Assembly: GCF_000347175.1 (NCBI RefSeq)
Contig: NZ_ANIK01000016.1
Location: 60,001 to 124,000, forward strand
From: Leptospira alstonii serovar Sichuan str. 79601
Lineage (GTDB): Bacteria; Spirochaetota; Leptospiria; Leptospirales; Leptospiraceae
Reading direction: 5' to 3'
DNA length: 64,000 bases
The position numbers and the translations under genes are program-made. Each line of letters opens with the position of its first letter. Positions within the stretch are counted from its first letter, which is position 1. Positions 1 to 13,278 of this stretch are shown here, piece by piece. The notes under the pieces were generated by a model. That model was not told the origin of the DNA, made no database searches, and was given only the letters and a program-made list of their open reading frames with translations.

Positions 1-281
1 CGACTCAGGGAGAAAGTTTCTATTATCACGGATCGATCATCCGGGAGTTGTTCAACTTCATTCCTGAGATTTTCAAACACTGCGGTTATTATTACACGGT
101 GGTTCCCACGTATCCATCCGGGATCATCGGTTTTACGTATTGTTCGAAAGGTCCGGACCCTTATACTGTGGTTCCCGATCCCCAAAGGGTTCCGCAAGGA
201 CTGAAATATTATTCTGCGGAGATGCACAAGGCGGCGTTCGTGCTTCCTCAGTTTGCGCAGAAACATATCGTTCGTAAGTAA
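1..281 (+). CDS. speE: Spermidine synthase, C-terminal part (cut by window start)
   Basis: This is the last ~92 codons of an aminopropyltransferase, read in the frame starting at base 3 and ending in TAA at 279-281. The C-terminal block with YPSGIIGFTYCSKG is typical of SpeE, which transfers an aminopropyl group from decarboxylated S-adenosylmethionine to putrescine in the cytoplasm. The methylthioadenosine by-product of this reaction feeds the methionine salvage pathway, two enzymes of which (mtnD, mtnB) lie at 7.8-9.1 kb. The catalytic N-terminal part lies outside the window, so activity cannot be judged. Confidence 0.88.
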   Translation, partial: TQGESFYYHGSIIRELFNFIPEIFKHCGYYYTVVPTYPSGIIGFTYCSKGPDPYTVVPDPQRVPQGLKYYSAEMHKAAFVLPQFAQKHIVRK

Positions 282-307
282 GATCATTAGTTTCCGGGGA
301 GGGGCTT

Positions 308-1123
308 TTGAATTTTCAAAGTAAATTCCTGACCCGGAGCCAATCTCTACAATCTCTTCTTTGTATCGGGCTTGATCCCGACTACTACAAACTTCCGGAA
401 ATTGTTAAACGAAGTCCGGAGCCCCTCGTTCAATTTTGCCGCGAGATCATCGACGCAACCGCGCCTTATGCGGTCGCATACAAACCGAATATCGCTTTTT
501 TTGAAGTGTTCGGTTCCTCCGGAATCCGTCAGTTTGAAAAAGTAATCGGTCATCTCAAAAGCAATTATCCTCAGATTCCGATCGTTGCGGACGTTAAACG
601 CGGAGATTTGGACAATACCGCGAGACAATACGCGCGTTATTATTTCGGTGATCTTCAAGTGGATAGTCTGACTCTTTCTCCGTATATGGGTCTTGACTCG
701 CTTCGCCCTTTTTTAGAATATCAAGATCATCTAATATTCTGGCTTTGCCTTACGTCCAATCCAGACTCGGCGCAGTTTCAAAAGAAAAGATTTTCGCAAA
801 CGGGCCGCACTCTCTACGAGGAAGTCGCGTACGTAGCAAACTCGATTTCTCCTTTGAACTTGGGTTTTGTAGTAGGAGCGACCAACCCGCTCGAGTTGGA
901 AACTCTACGTAAACAAAATCCCGATCGGATTTTTTTGATTCCCGGTTTCGGAGCGCAGGGGGCAAAACTCGACGATCTTTTGCCGGTTTGCGGCCGTTAT
1001 TCGTTGATCAATTCTTCGAGGGGGATTCATTTCGCTTCGAGCGGTTTGGATTTTGCGATGCGCGCCGGTCGGGAAGCGGAAAAAATTCATAAGATGATAC
1101 AAGCTAAATTTGCCGTCCTGTAA
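308..1123 (+). CDS. pyrF: Orotidine 5'-phosphate decarboxylase, type 2
   Basis: The 271-aa protein decarboxylates OMP to UMP, the last step of de novo pyrimidine synthesis. It has the type-2 family layout: CIGLDPDY near the N-terminus, the catalytic block PIVADVKRGDLDNTARQYA around residues 90-108, and the phosphate-binding segment FLIPGFGAQGA near residue 215. The TTG at 308 follows a GGGGAGGGG purine run seven bases upstream, which supports this start. It begins 26 bases after the speE stop on the same strand, so the two may be cotranscribed. The length is normal for the family. Confidence 0.94.
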   Translation: MNFQSKFLTRSQSLQSLLCIGLDPDYYKLPEIVKRSPEPLVQFCREIIDATAPYAVAYKPNIAFFEVFGSSGIRQFEKVIGHLKSNYPQIPIVADVKRGDLDNTARQYARYYFGDLQVDSLTLSPYMGLDSLRPFLEYQDHLIFWLCLTSNPDSAQFQKKRFSQTGRTLYEEVAYVANSISPLNLGFVVGATNPLELETLRKQNPDRIFLIPGFGAQGAKLDDLLPVCGRYSLINSSRGIHFASSGLDFAMRAGREAEKIHKMIQAKFAVL

Positions 1124-1202
1124 TCTACTTTAAAAATTCTTAAAATTCTAAAATCAAAGAGTCGGATTCAAGAGAATCTTCTTTTAAGAATTTGATTTTG
1201 AG

Positions 1203-1691
1203 GTGAAAATCTTGCGAATCCTCCAATACGGAAAGACGACACTTTTACTTTTGTGTTGTTGTGTTTATTTTGATTCTTATGATCTACATCGATCCGTCTT
1301 TGCGGAAGACGGGGACGTAGGCAAAGGGAAATGTCCGCCTGTTCTCTCCGATCGAGAACCTTTGGTTCTTGATTTGAGCGTTTCCGATCGGAATCTAAAT
1401 ATTCTTCTCTCCAAACTTCGGAGTGAAAAGATTCAAATCGTCGACGTCGAAAAAATCTCTAAGAAACAAGCTCAAGTAAGAATTGAAATTTTAGAATCCG
1501 AGTTTCAGACTCTTTTTTCGGGTTCCGTGGAATATAGTCTTGTCGAATACAGTTCTCATTCGGGAACTTACTGCCAGAGATACATCCGAAGTTATCGAAT
1601 TCCATTTCGGTTTAAAAAATTCATTTGGGAAATACGAGTCCCGGACCCCCAAGTGGGATGGAACGGACCTAAATCGATTTCAAAAGAATAA
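1203..1691 (+). CDS. Hypothetical exported protein
   Basis: The family is not recognised. The 162-aa product starts with GTG at 1203, just after a weak GAGG purine run. It has a basic N-terminus, a hydrophobic stretch (TTLLLLCCCVYF, residues ~12-23) and then a polar mature part. This looks like a signal peptide, possibly lipoprotein-type because of the cysteine cluster. The rest is rich in charged residues with no visible catalytic motif. It stands alone, 80 bases after pyrF; the gap contains a 12-bp inverted repeat (1134-1145 with 1182-1193). Export is inferred from sequence only. Confidence 0.55.
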   Translation: MKILRILQYGKTTLLLLCCCVYFDSYDLHRSVFAEDGDVGKGKCPPVLSDREPLVLDLSVSDRNLNILLSKLRSEKIQIVDVEKISKKQAQVRIEILESEFQTLFSGSVEYSLVEYSSHSGTYCQRYIRSYRIPFRFKKFIWEIRVPDPQVGWNGPKSISKE

Positions 1692-1906
1692 CAAACGTCA
1701 AAAGAAAAAAAGACCGCCGTAGCCTATGCAAACCTTGAGATTCCTGGAAACGATACAAGGAAATAATATTAAAAGAATAGAATATTCATTTTTTTTACTG
1801 ATTAACTAAATGATTTGTGTCCGCAAAAATTCAAAGACGTTATTTGCGGACCTGCAAAATCTGGAAATAGAACTTGAATTTCTTTTCGGGTTTAAAAGGA
1901 GCCGCA

Positions 1907-2365
1907 GTGGAGCAGAACCTTTGGGAAATTTTATCCAAGTTGATTCCGACATACGGAGGTTTTGGTCTTGCGATCGTATCCTTCGCCGCCGCGACGATTC
2001 TTCCGTTCAGCTCCGAAGCTGCATTCGCTCTTGCGATTCTTTCGGGACTTTCTCCTTACGAGGCGGTTGTGTGGGCGTCTTTCGGGAATTGCGCCGCGTG
2101 TTCGGTTAACTATTTTTTAGGTTACGGCTCGGAAACCTTTGTTCGCAAAAAATTGGATTCTTCTCAGATGTTTCAAAGGTTATATCAAAAAATACAAACG
2201 ATCGGTTGGCCGATCTTATTGTTGTCCTTTTTGCCGATTGTAGGCGATCCGATTACGATTCTTTCCGGATTTTTTAGACAAAGATTGTGGTTATTCGCGA
2301 GTATCGTATTCACTCTGCGTATCGCTCGTTATATACTACTCGCGTTCGTTTTCGTAAAATCGTAG
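1907..2365 (+). CDS. YqaA/DedA-like VTT-domain membrane protein
   Basis: This small integral membrane protein (152 aa) belongs to the SNARE-associated/DedA-like group, close to the YqaA type. Hydrophobic segments lie around residues 15-40, 50-75 and 95-150. The family signature shows in the N-terminal FSSEAAFALAIL and in the glycine-proline re-entrant block SFLPIVGDPITILSGFFR. Members affect membrane lipid homeostasis; the exact substrate is unknown. I chose GTG 1907 because AAGGAG lies at 1895-1900 at ideal spacing. An in-frame TTG at 1874 would add 11 residues and lacks such a site. Confidence 0.75.
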   Translation: MEQNLWEILSKLIPTYGGFGLAIVSFAAATILPFSSEAAFALAILSGLSPYEAVVWASFGNCAACSVNYFLGYGSETFVRKKLDSSQMFQRLYQKIQTIGWPILLLSFLPIVGDPITILSGFFRQRLWLFASIVFTLRIARYILLAFVFVKS

Positions 2366-2528
2366 AAATTTATTTCCATTCCAATTGATGGGTTTTGACG
2401 AATCTTTTATTCGGAAGTGGGGATATTACTTTTCTTATTGTGCCGCTCCGTTTTCGATGAGAAATATCGGCGTCGTTTCGGTAAGACCGAACGATTTGAG
2501 TCTGAAATTTTTAAATAAGAAGTTGTAA

Positions 2529-3065
2529 GTGCAAAAGGAAACGACATCTAAAGACGCGCATCCGACTTGGAAAGGAAAATCGATTTTTCATTTTCTAAAA
2601 CGTTTTTCTCCGAAAAACGGAATGGATATCATCAAGAGGGAACTCAAATCCGGAATTACCCCGGAAAAAATTTCCTTAAGTATTGTCGTCGGCGCGGGAA
2701 TGGGTGTGTTTCCTTTGATCGGAACGACGATGACTCTTTGCGGAATTTTAGGGATATTGTTCAGACTCAATCCGGTTGCAATTCAGTTGGCGAATTATCT
2801 CGTGTATCCGTTGCAGATCCTTTTGATCTTTCCGTTTTTACAAACGGGTTCGATGATTACCTCGACTCCGCTCGATCTGGATTGGGCGGAAAACATTTCC
2901 GCAGAAAACGTTTCCGCGATCGCAAAAGGAATTTTCGACGTGGCGGGTTTTGCCGTTTTAGGATGGCTCGTTTGGGTTCCGGGAATTTCTATCGTTCTTT
3001 ATTTTCTTCTTTTACCGTTTATGAAAAAAGCGAGTAGCTTGTTTCATTCTAAAAGAATTCGGTAA
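2529..3065 (+). CDS. DUF2062 domain membrane protein
   Basis: The 178-aa protein carries the DUF2062 pattern: a soluble N-terminus, then GVFPLIGTTMTLCGILG at about residues 60-76, then NPVAIQLANYLVYPLQ. Three or so membrane helices follow, with a basic C-terminal tail. DUF2062 proteins are inner-membrane proteins of unknown biochemical role, often linked to envelope or glycan assembly. The start is GTG at 2529 with only a weak purine run upstream. It follows the YqaA-like gene by 163 bases on the same strand. Confidence 0.8.
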   Translation: MQKETTSKDAHPTWKGKSIFHFLKRFSPKNGMDIIKRELKSGITPEKISLSIVVGAGMGVFPLIGTTMTLCGILGILFRLNPVAIQLANYLVYPLQILLIFPFLQTGSMITSTPLDLDWAENISAENVSAIAKGIFDVAGFAVLGWLVWVPGISIVLYFLLLPFMKKASSLFHSKRIR

Positions 3066-3102
3066 AATCCTATCATTATATTCGTATTTCCGAATACTTT
3101 AT

Positions 3103-3202
3103 ATTAGAGGTGTTGAAAAAACAATAGTTCGGATTAACAAAACCGCCTCAATCGACCATTTCATTGAAGCGGACGGGGAATTAATTTTTCAACACCTCTA
3201 AT
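3103..3202. repeat. 100-bp intergenic inverted-repeat element (copy A)
   Basis: Perfect 18-bp arms (ATTAGAGGTGTTGAAAAA at 3103-3120 and its reverse complement at 3185-3202) enclose 64 bases. A second element with the same arm core TGTTGAAAAA and a similar middle (ATCG...ATTTCATT) lies at 27321-27431, so this is a dispersed family rather than a one-off terminator. It sits between two convergent genes. It could be a small non-autonomous transposable element or a bidirectional terminator. Confidence 0.7.
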
Positions 3203-3214
3203 TAAAACTCGGAC

Positions 3215-3970
<756 letters not shown>

Positions 3971-3982
3971 CTTCCCACTCTC

Positions 3983-4211
<229 letters not shown>

Positions 4212-4243
4212 CATACGGATCTGTACGGAATCGGTCAAGAATA

Positions 4244-5945
<1,702 letters not shown>

Positions 5946-6069
5946 GAAGGATTGGCTCCGGAACAAAATCCTCCGATCGTCGTTTGACGCGTCAACCAGT
6001 ATTAGGGTTCAGTGGATAGGAGTCAGATATCAGGGTTAAAATTTTTCCGATTGGATTCCCGACTCCGAC

Positions 6070-6975
<906 letters not shown>

Positions 6976-7255
6976 ACGTTTACTTTTATGTTCCTGTGAA
7001 AAGTTGTCCGGGATACTTGCTTGTGGTATCAAAAAAGTCCATTCTAATTCGAGCTTGAATTATTACAAATTAACACACGGCGTTTGGTTTGCGGTGGCAG
7101 ATGGATCGTTATTTCTTGGTTTTGCCAAGAGCCAACGCTTTTGCTTCGCAGCTTTTGGCCACAACGCTCTATGGATCGCTCGATGGCTTCTTTTTCTTGA
7201 CAGGGCGCCCTTTCCCCGAGAAATAGAAGGAGGTAAACTATTCTTAGGAAATTCC

Positions 7256-7822
<567 letters not shown>

Positions 7823-7841
7823 CAATCTGCGGAGGTTATCT

Positions 7842-8375
<534 letters not shown>

Positions 8376-8376
8376 T

Positions 8377-9123
8377 ATGTCCGCTAAAAAACAACTGGAA
8401 AGGCTCTCGGAATTGGGAGCCGCCTATCACAAAAACGGATGGATGCCGGGAACCGCCGGAAATCTTTCCATTCGTTTGCCGGAAGAATCCGGATTCTGGG
8501 TTAGCGGAAGCGGCTTGGATAAAAATCTATTAAACAAACGTAATTTTCTATACGTCGACTTGGAATCTGGTAAACCTTCCGCTTCGAAAAATTCCAAGGC
8601 GGAAAAGGGACTCAAACCCAGCGCGGAAACTTCGATCCACAGAGCCGTCTATCGCGCGTTAGACGGAGTCGGATGCGGGTTACACGTTCATACCTTGGAA
8701 TCCAATCTGATCCGTGCGAACACCGCCAAAACCGATCCCGTCGCTCTTTTGGAGTTGCCCTCGATCGAAATCCTAAAGGTTTACGGAATCTGGGAGGAAA
8801 GCCCGAAAGTTTATGTTCCCGTAATATACAATTTTCCGAATGTACAGGACATTTCTGATTGTTTGGAAAAATATCTGAAAGAATACAAACCGACGGTTCC
8901 TTTCTGTATCATCGAAAAACATGGAATTACGGTCTGGGGAAAGGATACGGTACAGGCCAATCGAAATCTGGAAGCGACCGACTTTATCCTCAAATACATC
9001 GTATCCTGGAAGAGTTTGTCTTATCCGGGAGAAAAAAAGAATCTTCCTACGGATACGATCGAGTTGGACCGTCAGGAAGTGTTTTCGACGGAATTTCCCG
9101 TTTATCCCGCCACTTTTTTTTAA
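8377..9123 (+). CDS. mtnB: Methylthioribulose-1-phosphate dehydratase
   Basis: A 248-aa class II aldolase-fold enzyme that dehydrates methylthioribulose 1-phosphate in methionine salvage. Landmarks are GTAGNLSIR near residue 26, the zinc ligands GLHVHTLESN near residue 105, and the third histidine in IEKHGITVWGKD near residue 185. The N- and C-terminal lengths are normal. It begins one base after the mtnD stop. The next gene, an SDR, starts 12 bases downstream and may belong to the same transcript. Confidence 0.93.
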   Translation: MSAKKQLERLSELGAAYHKNGWMPGTAGNLSIRLPEESGFWVSGSGLDKNLLNKRNFLYVDLESGKPSASKNSKAEKGLKPSAETSIHRAVYRALDGVGCGLHVHTLESNLIRANTAKTDPVALLELPSIEILKVYGIWEESPKVYVPVIYNFPNVQDISDCLEKYLKEYKPTVPFCIIEKHGITVWGKDTVQANRNLEATDFILKYIVSWKSLSYPGEKKNLPTDTIELDRQEVFSTEFPVYPATFF

Positions 9124-9135
9124 GGGGAGAATTTT

Positions 9136-9834
9136 TTGTCTTCCGAAAAAGAAAGAAAACTCATCCTCGTCGCCGGAGCCGGTTCCGGAATCGGAAAATC
9201 CGTATTAGAAAATCTGAATCTATTGAATCAAGCTGCGATCGGAGTTTCCAGGACGGGGACGGCTTGGAAACCGGACGGCGAGTTTGAACGAGGAAAGAAT
9301 TTTCAGTGTAATCTTTCCAGACAATCCGAAGTCCTTGAATTCGTAGCGGCTTTAAAAGAACGGGTTTCTTGCTTGGTCGGCGTTTATTTCACATTCGGAA
9401 GCGGGCTTTTTAAACCCGTAGAACAAATCACATTAGAGGAATGGAATGCACATTTTGTTCTCAATCTAAATTCCCTGTTTTTACTTACGAAAGAAATACT
9501 TCCGCTTTTAAGAGCGGGATCTTTTTTGTGTTATCTTTCTTCCACCGCGGGCTATCAGGGGTTTTCGGATTCTACCGCTTACTGCGCGAGTCGGCATGCG
9601 ATCGCGGGTTTTGCAAAAGCTCTCCGGGAAGAATTGAAATCGAAAGGGATTCGAGTTATTACCGTATATCCGGGCGCGGTGTATACGGATATCTGGAAGG
9701 GAAGAGAGGGTTTCGAGCAGGACGATATGATCCCGGTCGACGACTTCGGGAAGTGGCTCGCCACACTTTCCACTTTGCCGGACGCCGTCTATCCGGACGA
9801 GATCCGATTGCTTCCCCGCAAAGGAATATTATAA
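9136..9834 (+). CDS. SDR-family oxidoreductase with Lys-to-Arg active-site change
   Basis: A 232-aa short-chain dehydrogenase/reductase. The dinucleotide-binding motif is LVAGAGSGIGKS at residues ~10-21. The catalytic region reads LSSTAGYQGFSDSTAYCASR: serine and tyrosine are present, but the lysine of YxxxK is arginine (codon CGG). That could lower or change the activity. A TTG start with a GGGGAG site upstream is used. It follows mtnB by 12 bases, suggesting a role linked to salvage or simple co-transcription. Substrate unknown. Confidence 0.85.
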   Translation: MSSEKERKLILVAGAGSGIGKSVLENLNLLNQAAIGVSRTGTAWKPDGEFERGKNFQCNLSRQSEVLEFVAALKERVSCLVGVYFTFGSGLFKPVEQITLEEWNAHFVLNLNSLFLLTKEILPLLRAGSFLCYLSSTAGYQGFSDSTAYCASRHAIAGFAKALREELKSKGIRVITVYPGAVYTDIWKGREGFEQDDMIPVDDFGKWLATLSTLPDAVYPDEIRLLPRKGIL

Positions 9835-9837
9835 TAT

Positions 9838-12396
9838 TCAACTATTTAAATGTTTGATCGGAAGTTTGACCGTGAACACCGTTTTTCCTGGTTTTGAATC
9901 GTAAAAGATCATCCCTTTGTGTTTTTCTACGACCTTGAGACAAATATCCAGACCGAGCCCGCTTCCTTCTCCCGGAGGTTTTGTGGTAAAAAAGGGATCG
10001 AAGATCCTTTCCCGAAGAGATTCCGGAATTCCGGGTCCCGAGTCCTCCACTTTGACAACCGCAAAATCGTCCTCGCGATTTACGCTGATCTTTAATTTGC
10101 CCGAGTAATTCATCGCTTGGACGGCGTTCATGATTAGGTTCGTCCATAGATGTAAAAGATCGTCTCGATAGATCGGAACGGAAGGTAGTTCCCCGAACTC
10201 AACGTAGAGTTCCACTCCGTGGCGGAATAAATTTTGATAAAGGGTCAATACGGTTTCGATATTTTCTTTAAGATTAGAATGTTCTAATACGCTGTCGTTG
10301 TCGAAATGCGCGAAACTTTTCAGAGCGTAGAGAATTTTGGAGGACCTTTCCACGGCGGCTTGGATCGTCTGCGAATTCCTTTCCGGTCCTAAAAGGTCGG
10401 TGATGAGTTCTAAGATGGGAACGGCCTCTTCGTGTTTTAGGAGTTCCAGATATTCTTTTTCCTTTCCGTAAAGACCGCATTCGAACGCGACTTCGCAGAG
10501 TTCGTTGGAGGGGGCAAAAAAACCTAAACTTTCCAGATTGGCCCTGACTTCCTTAACTCGTTTTCTCCTTTCAAGACCCAAAACCAAATCGGAATGATTC
10601 CCCGCGATTTCAACGAGGTCGGAAATTTGGTTTCTGATCCTTTCCGGGAGTACGGTAAGAAGCCGGAAGTAGATTTTGGATTTCTCACGAAAGGATTTCG
10701 TATAGTGTTGTATGTTCTGATTGGAAGCTTGGATTGCGCCTAACGGGTTATTGATTTCGTGCGCGATTCCGGAGACGAGTTGACCTAAGTCGGCGAGTTT
10801 AGCCGTTTGAACGAGCTGGGCCTGGGTTTTTTTCAACGTGTCTATGATCTTTTCCAATTCTTTTTTTTGGTCCTCGATCATTTGATTTTTTCTGACGATC
10901 TCTTCGTTGGCGGATTTTAAATTCGCAATTTCATTTTCCGCGTTATAAACGTCCGTCAGGTCGGCGCCCGCGGATATGACGTAGTTTGTTCTGAAATTTT
11001 CATCCTTGATCTCCCTGTTTTCCCATTGAATCACTTTACGTTCTTTGAATTTACCGATCCATTGTTCCTGGGTTTTGGAGAGGATCCTGCTTCGAATCAT
11101 TCTAAGATAGGTTTTTTTGACGGATTCCTTCTTGTCGGGTTCGACGAAGATATCCCAGAAAGTTTGTCCGTGTACTTCGTCTGAGCGATAACCGAAAGCG
11201 TTTTCACAAGCCTTGTTGAATCTGAGGATTCTACCTTCCCGGTCGAGAACCAAAAAAAGAACTCGAGTGGAATCCAGGATCATATTCAAAAAGTTTTTTT
11301 CTTCGATCGCCCTTTCTTCGCCTAACTTGCGTTCCGTGATGTTCCTTAGGGAAAGAATCCAAAAATCGCTCCGTTCGGACTGATTGGAAAAATTCCCGAG
11401 GATCACTTCGTAATATCTGAATCTTCCGTTCATAAAAAGCCTAAGATCGGGGATGGAGTCGATTTCCTTCCGTTTGTATTTTTCGATCAAGTGATCCAGT
11501 TCCGGATAAATTTCCTTCAAGGTTACGCCCGAAAAGTTGAGTCGGTTGAGGAATAATGCGATCGCCGACTTATTGTAATCCAGAATTATATTGTTTTTAT
11601 CTAATATTAAAATTCCGTCCTGAATTAGGTTGAATACCTTATCCCGCGCGACCGGGATCAAATCCATCATCTTAAAATAAAAAATACCGTACGCCCAAAC
11701 GAGGGAGGTTACACAACCGGTGATCGGAAATACGTCCAGATACGGATTGATAAACGGAAAAAGTCCGGCGACCGTCATCAATCCCCCCAAAAACGGGAAT
11801 AAAATTCCGATTAAGAGCATAAACATCTGTCCCTTTTTAAATCCCTTAAAGGTCAAAAATTTCCAGATTAGGATCACGATGATAATCGTTTGAGCGGAGA
11901 AATAGTAGGATACGAACAACCTCATCCAAGGTCCGTAATCATAGGTAAGCGCTTTCCAAGGAGTATTTGCAAGAAATTGAATATTTGTTCGTATTAACTC
12001 GGGTTTATATCCGGACCAGATAAAAAGTTCGTTGGAAATCGGAAATAGTAAGAGGAAACCGATCAGAGGAAATCGATAGACGAAGGTGAGAGACGTAATT
12101 CTGGGAATCAAAAAAGAGATTCCGATTACGATTATGTCCTTTCCGATAAACTGAAAATCGTCCCAAAAAAGAATCCATCGTTCGTTTTTGGAAAGAATTT
12201 CAAAAAAACTCCCGAACGAATAAAGGGCCAACCCGCAGATTACGAACAGGAATTCCTTACTACCTTGAACTCTCCGGTTTTTATACGTTATATAGGAATT
12301 GATTCCGAAAATCGCAAAAGAAAAACCCGAATAAAAGGCAAAAGGAGACCAGACGAGTTCCATGTTTTCTTGGAGAGGCGGCAGATTCAGATTCAT
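9838..12396 (-). CDS. Membrane PAS sensor histidine kinase
   Basis: An 852-aa hybrid of a membrane sensor and a kinase. About seven hydrophobic segments fill residues 1-235 (7TM-like input domain). Two PAS domains follow (about 245-355 and 365-485), then a coiled coil and the H-box GQLVSGIAHEINNPLGAIQA. About 115 unusual residues separate the H-box from the next dimerisation helix (VERSSKILYALKSFAHF). The ATPase domain has NLIMNAVQAM, VEDSGPGIPES and GSGLGLDI. It should autophosphorylate on histidine; no response regulator is adjacent. It converges with the SDR gene, three bases apart. Confidence 0.9.
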   Translation of the reverse strand: MNLNLPPLQENMELVWSPFAFYSGFSFAIFGINSYITYKNRRVQGSKEFLFVICGLALYSFGSFFEILSKNERWILFWDDFQFIGKDIIVIGISFLIPRITSLTFVYRFPLIGFLLLFPISNELFIWSGYKPELIRTNIQFLANTPWKALTYDYGPWMRLFVSYYFSAQTIIIVILIWKFLTFKGFKKGQMFMLLIGILFPFLGGLMTVAGLFPFINPYLDVFPITGCVTSLVWAYGIFYFKMMDLIPVARDKVFNLIQDGILILDKNNIILDYNKSAIALFLNRLNFSGVTLKEIYPELDHLIEKYKRKEIDSIPDLRLFMNGRFRYYEVILGNFSNQSERSDFWILSLRNITERKLGEERAIEEKNFLNMILDSTRVLFLVLDREGRILRFNKACENAFGYRSDEVHGQTFWDIFVEPDKKESVKKTYLRMIRSRILSKTQEQWIGKFKERKVIQWENREIKDENFRTNYVISAGADLTDVYNAENEIANLKSANEEIVRKNQMIEDQKKELEKIIDTLKKTQAQLVQTAKLADLGQLVSGIAHEINNPLGAIQASNQNIQHYTKSFREKSKIYFRLLTVLPERIRNQISDLVEIAGNHSDLVLGLERRKRVKEVRANLESLGFFAPSNELCEVAFECGLYGKEKEYLELLKHEEAVPILELITDLLGPERNSQTIQAAVERSSKILYALKSFAHFDNDSVLEHSNLKENIETVLTLYQNLFRHGVELYVEFGELPSVPIYRDDLLHLWTNLIMNAVQAMNYSGKLKISVNREDDFAVVKVEDSGPGIPESLRERIFDPFFTTKPPGEGSGLGLDICLKVVEKHKGMIFYDSKPGKTVFTVKLPIKHLNS

Positions 12397-12497
12397 TGGC
12401 GCTCCACTTTGGGGTCACATCGAAGAATGATTTTTTCGAATAAGTTTGTAGCCTAAGCGAAATTGATCGAAGTGAAAAGTAGAAAAACGAAGTCGTT

Positions 12498-13049
12498 TTA
12501 AAAATCGGAATTTTTTATCTTATCCCTAGATTCTTTCGCCCATTCTAAAAAACTATGTGCGGACGCGATTCCGAAATTGAGAGTGATTAGGCATAACGTT
12601 TTGTTCGGATTCGAATTTTCGGAACCTGCCATAAACGTTCGAATGTTTTCGTAGATCTCCGTCAGACGCAGGGCTTCCTCTTTTGTATCCTGAAGATGTC
12701 GAATCAGGACCTCTTTGTCTACGTGATTGCCGAAAAAAATTTTGAGAAGAAGTTCGTTCCGATACGGAAATTTTTCCACGGGTTTTTCCAACCACTCTTT
12801 GAGTTCCTTTTTCCCCTTGGGTGTGATCTTATAGATCGTAGATTCGGGGCCGGAACCTTTTTTTTCTTTGGAGGATTTGAGACATTCTTCCTTTTCCAGT
12901 TGTTTCAGAATCGGATAAATTTGTCCGAAACTTTCCTGCCAAAAAAAGCCGATGGATTGTTCGATGGTCTTTTTGATTTCGTAGGCATTTTTAGGACCTT
13001 GTCCCAAAATACCTAAGAGTGCATAACGTGTTTTATTGATACGAGCCAT
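12498..13049 (-). CDS. PadR-family transcriptional regulator
   Basis: A 183-aa protein with the PadR winged helix at the N-terminus: LLGILGQGPKNAYEIKKTIE, then FWQESFGQIYPILKQLEKEE and the wing TIYKITPKGKKELKEWL. The C-terminal half is the helical dimerisation region (Vir-like). Such regulators repress transport or stress genes and respond to small ligands. The likely target is its own promoter or the oxidoreductase gene upstream at 13279-14898, 229 bases away on the same strand. This link is inferred from position only. Confidence 0.88.
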   Translation of the reverse strand: MARINKTRYALLGILGQGPKNAYEIKKTIEQSIGFFWQESFGQIYPILKQLEKEECLKSSKEKKGSGPESTIYKITPKGKKELKEWLEKPVEKFPYRNELLLKIFFGNHVDKEVLIRHLQDTKEEALRLTEIYENIRTFMAGSENSNPNKTLCLITLNFGIASAHSFLEWAKESRDKIKNSDF

Positions 13050-13278
13050 TGAAAAGGTTTTAAACCTTGATTTCTTTTATAGATACGGAATGAGTAACAC
13101 TTACAAATGAGATTTTTACGACAAATTCATAAAGACAAAAAGTTAGATGCCTCAAACTATAAAATGAGAAGTATATCTTTTAGATACTATCTGCCAGAGA
13201 GATCAAGCATAATTTTAATTCTTTAATTCTTTCGGTTTTTAAGTTCCGATAAAATCGCCGAAAAATGTGAGCTCTTCC

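Noticed and set aside
1134..1193. Terminator after pyrF
   Set aside because: The 12-bp inverted repeat is purely AT-rich with a 36-base loop and no following T run, so it is a weak candidate.
7000..7255. Riboswitch or small RNA between the PstS-like gene and efp
   Set aside because: Short hairpins can be drawn (CTTGG/CCAAG), but no known class or conserved core is recognisable.
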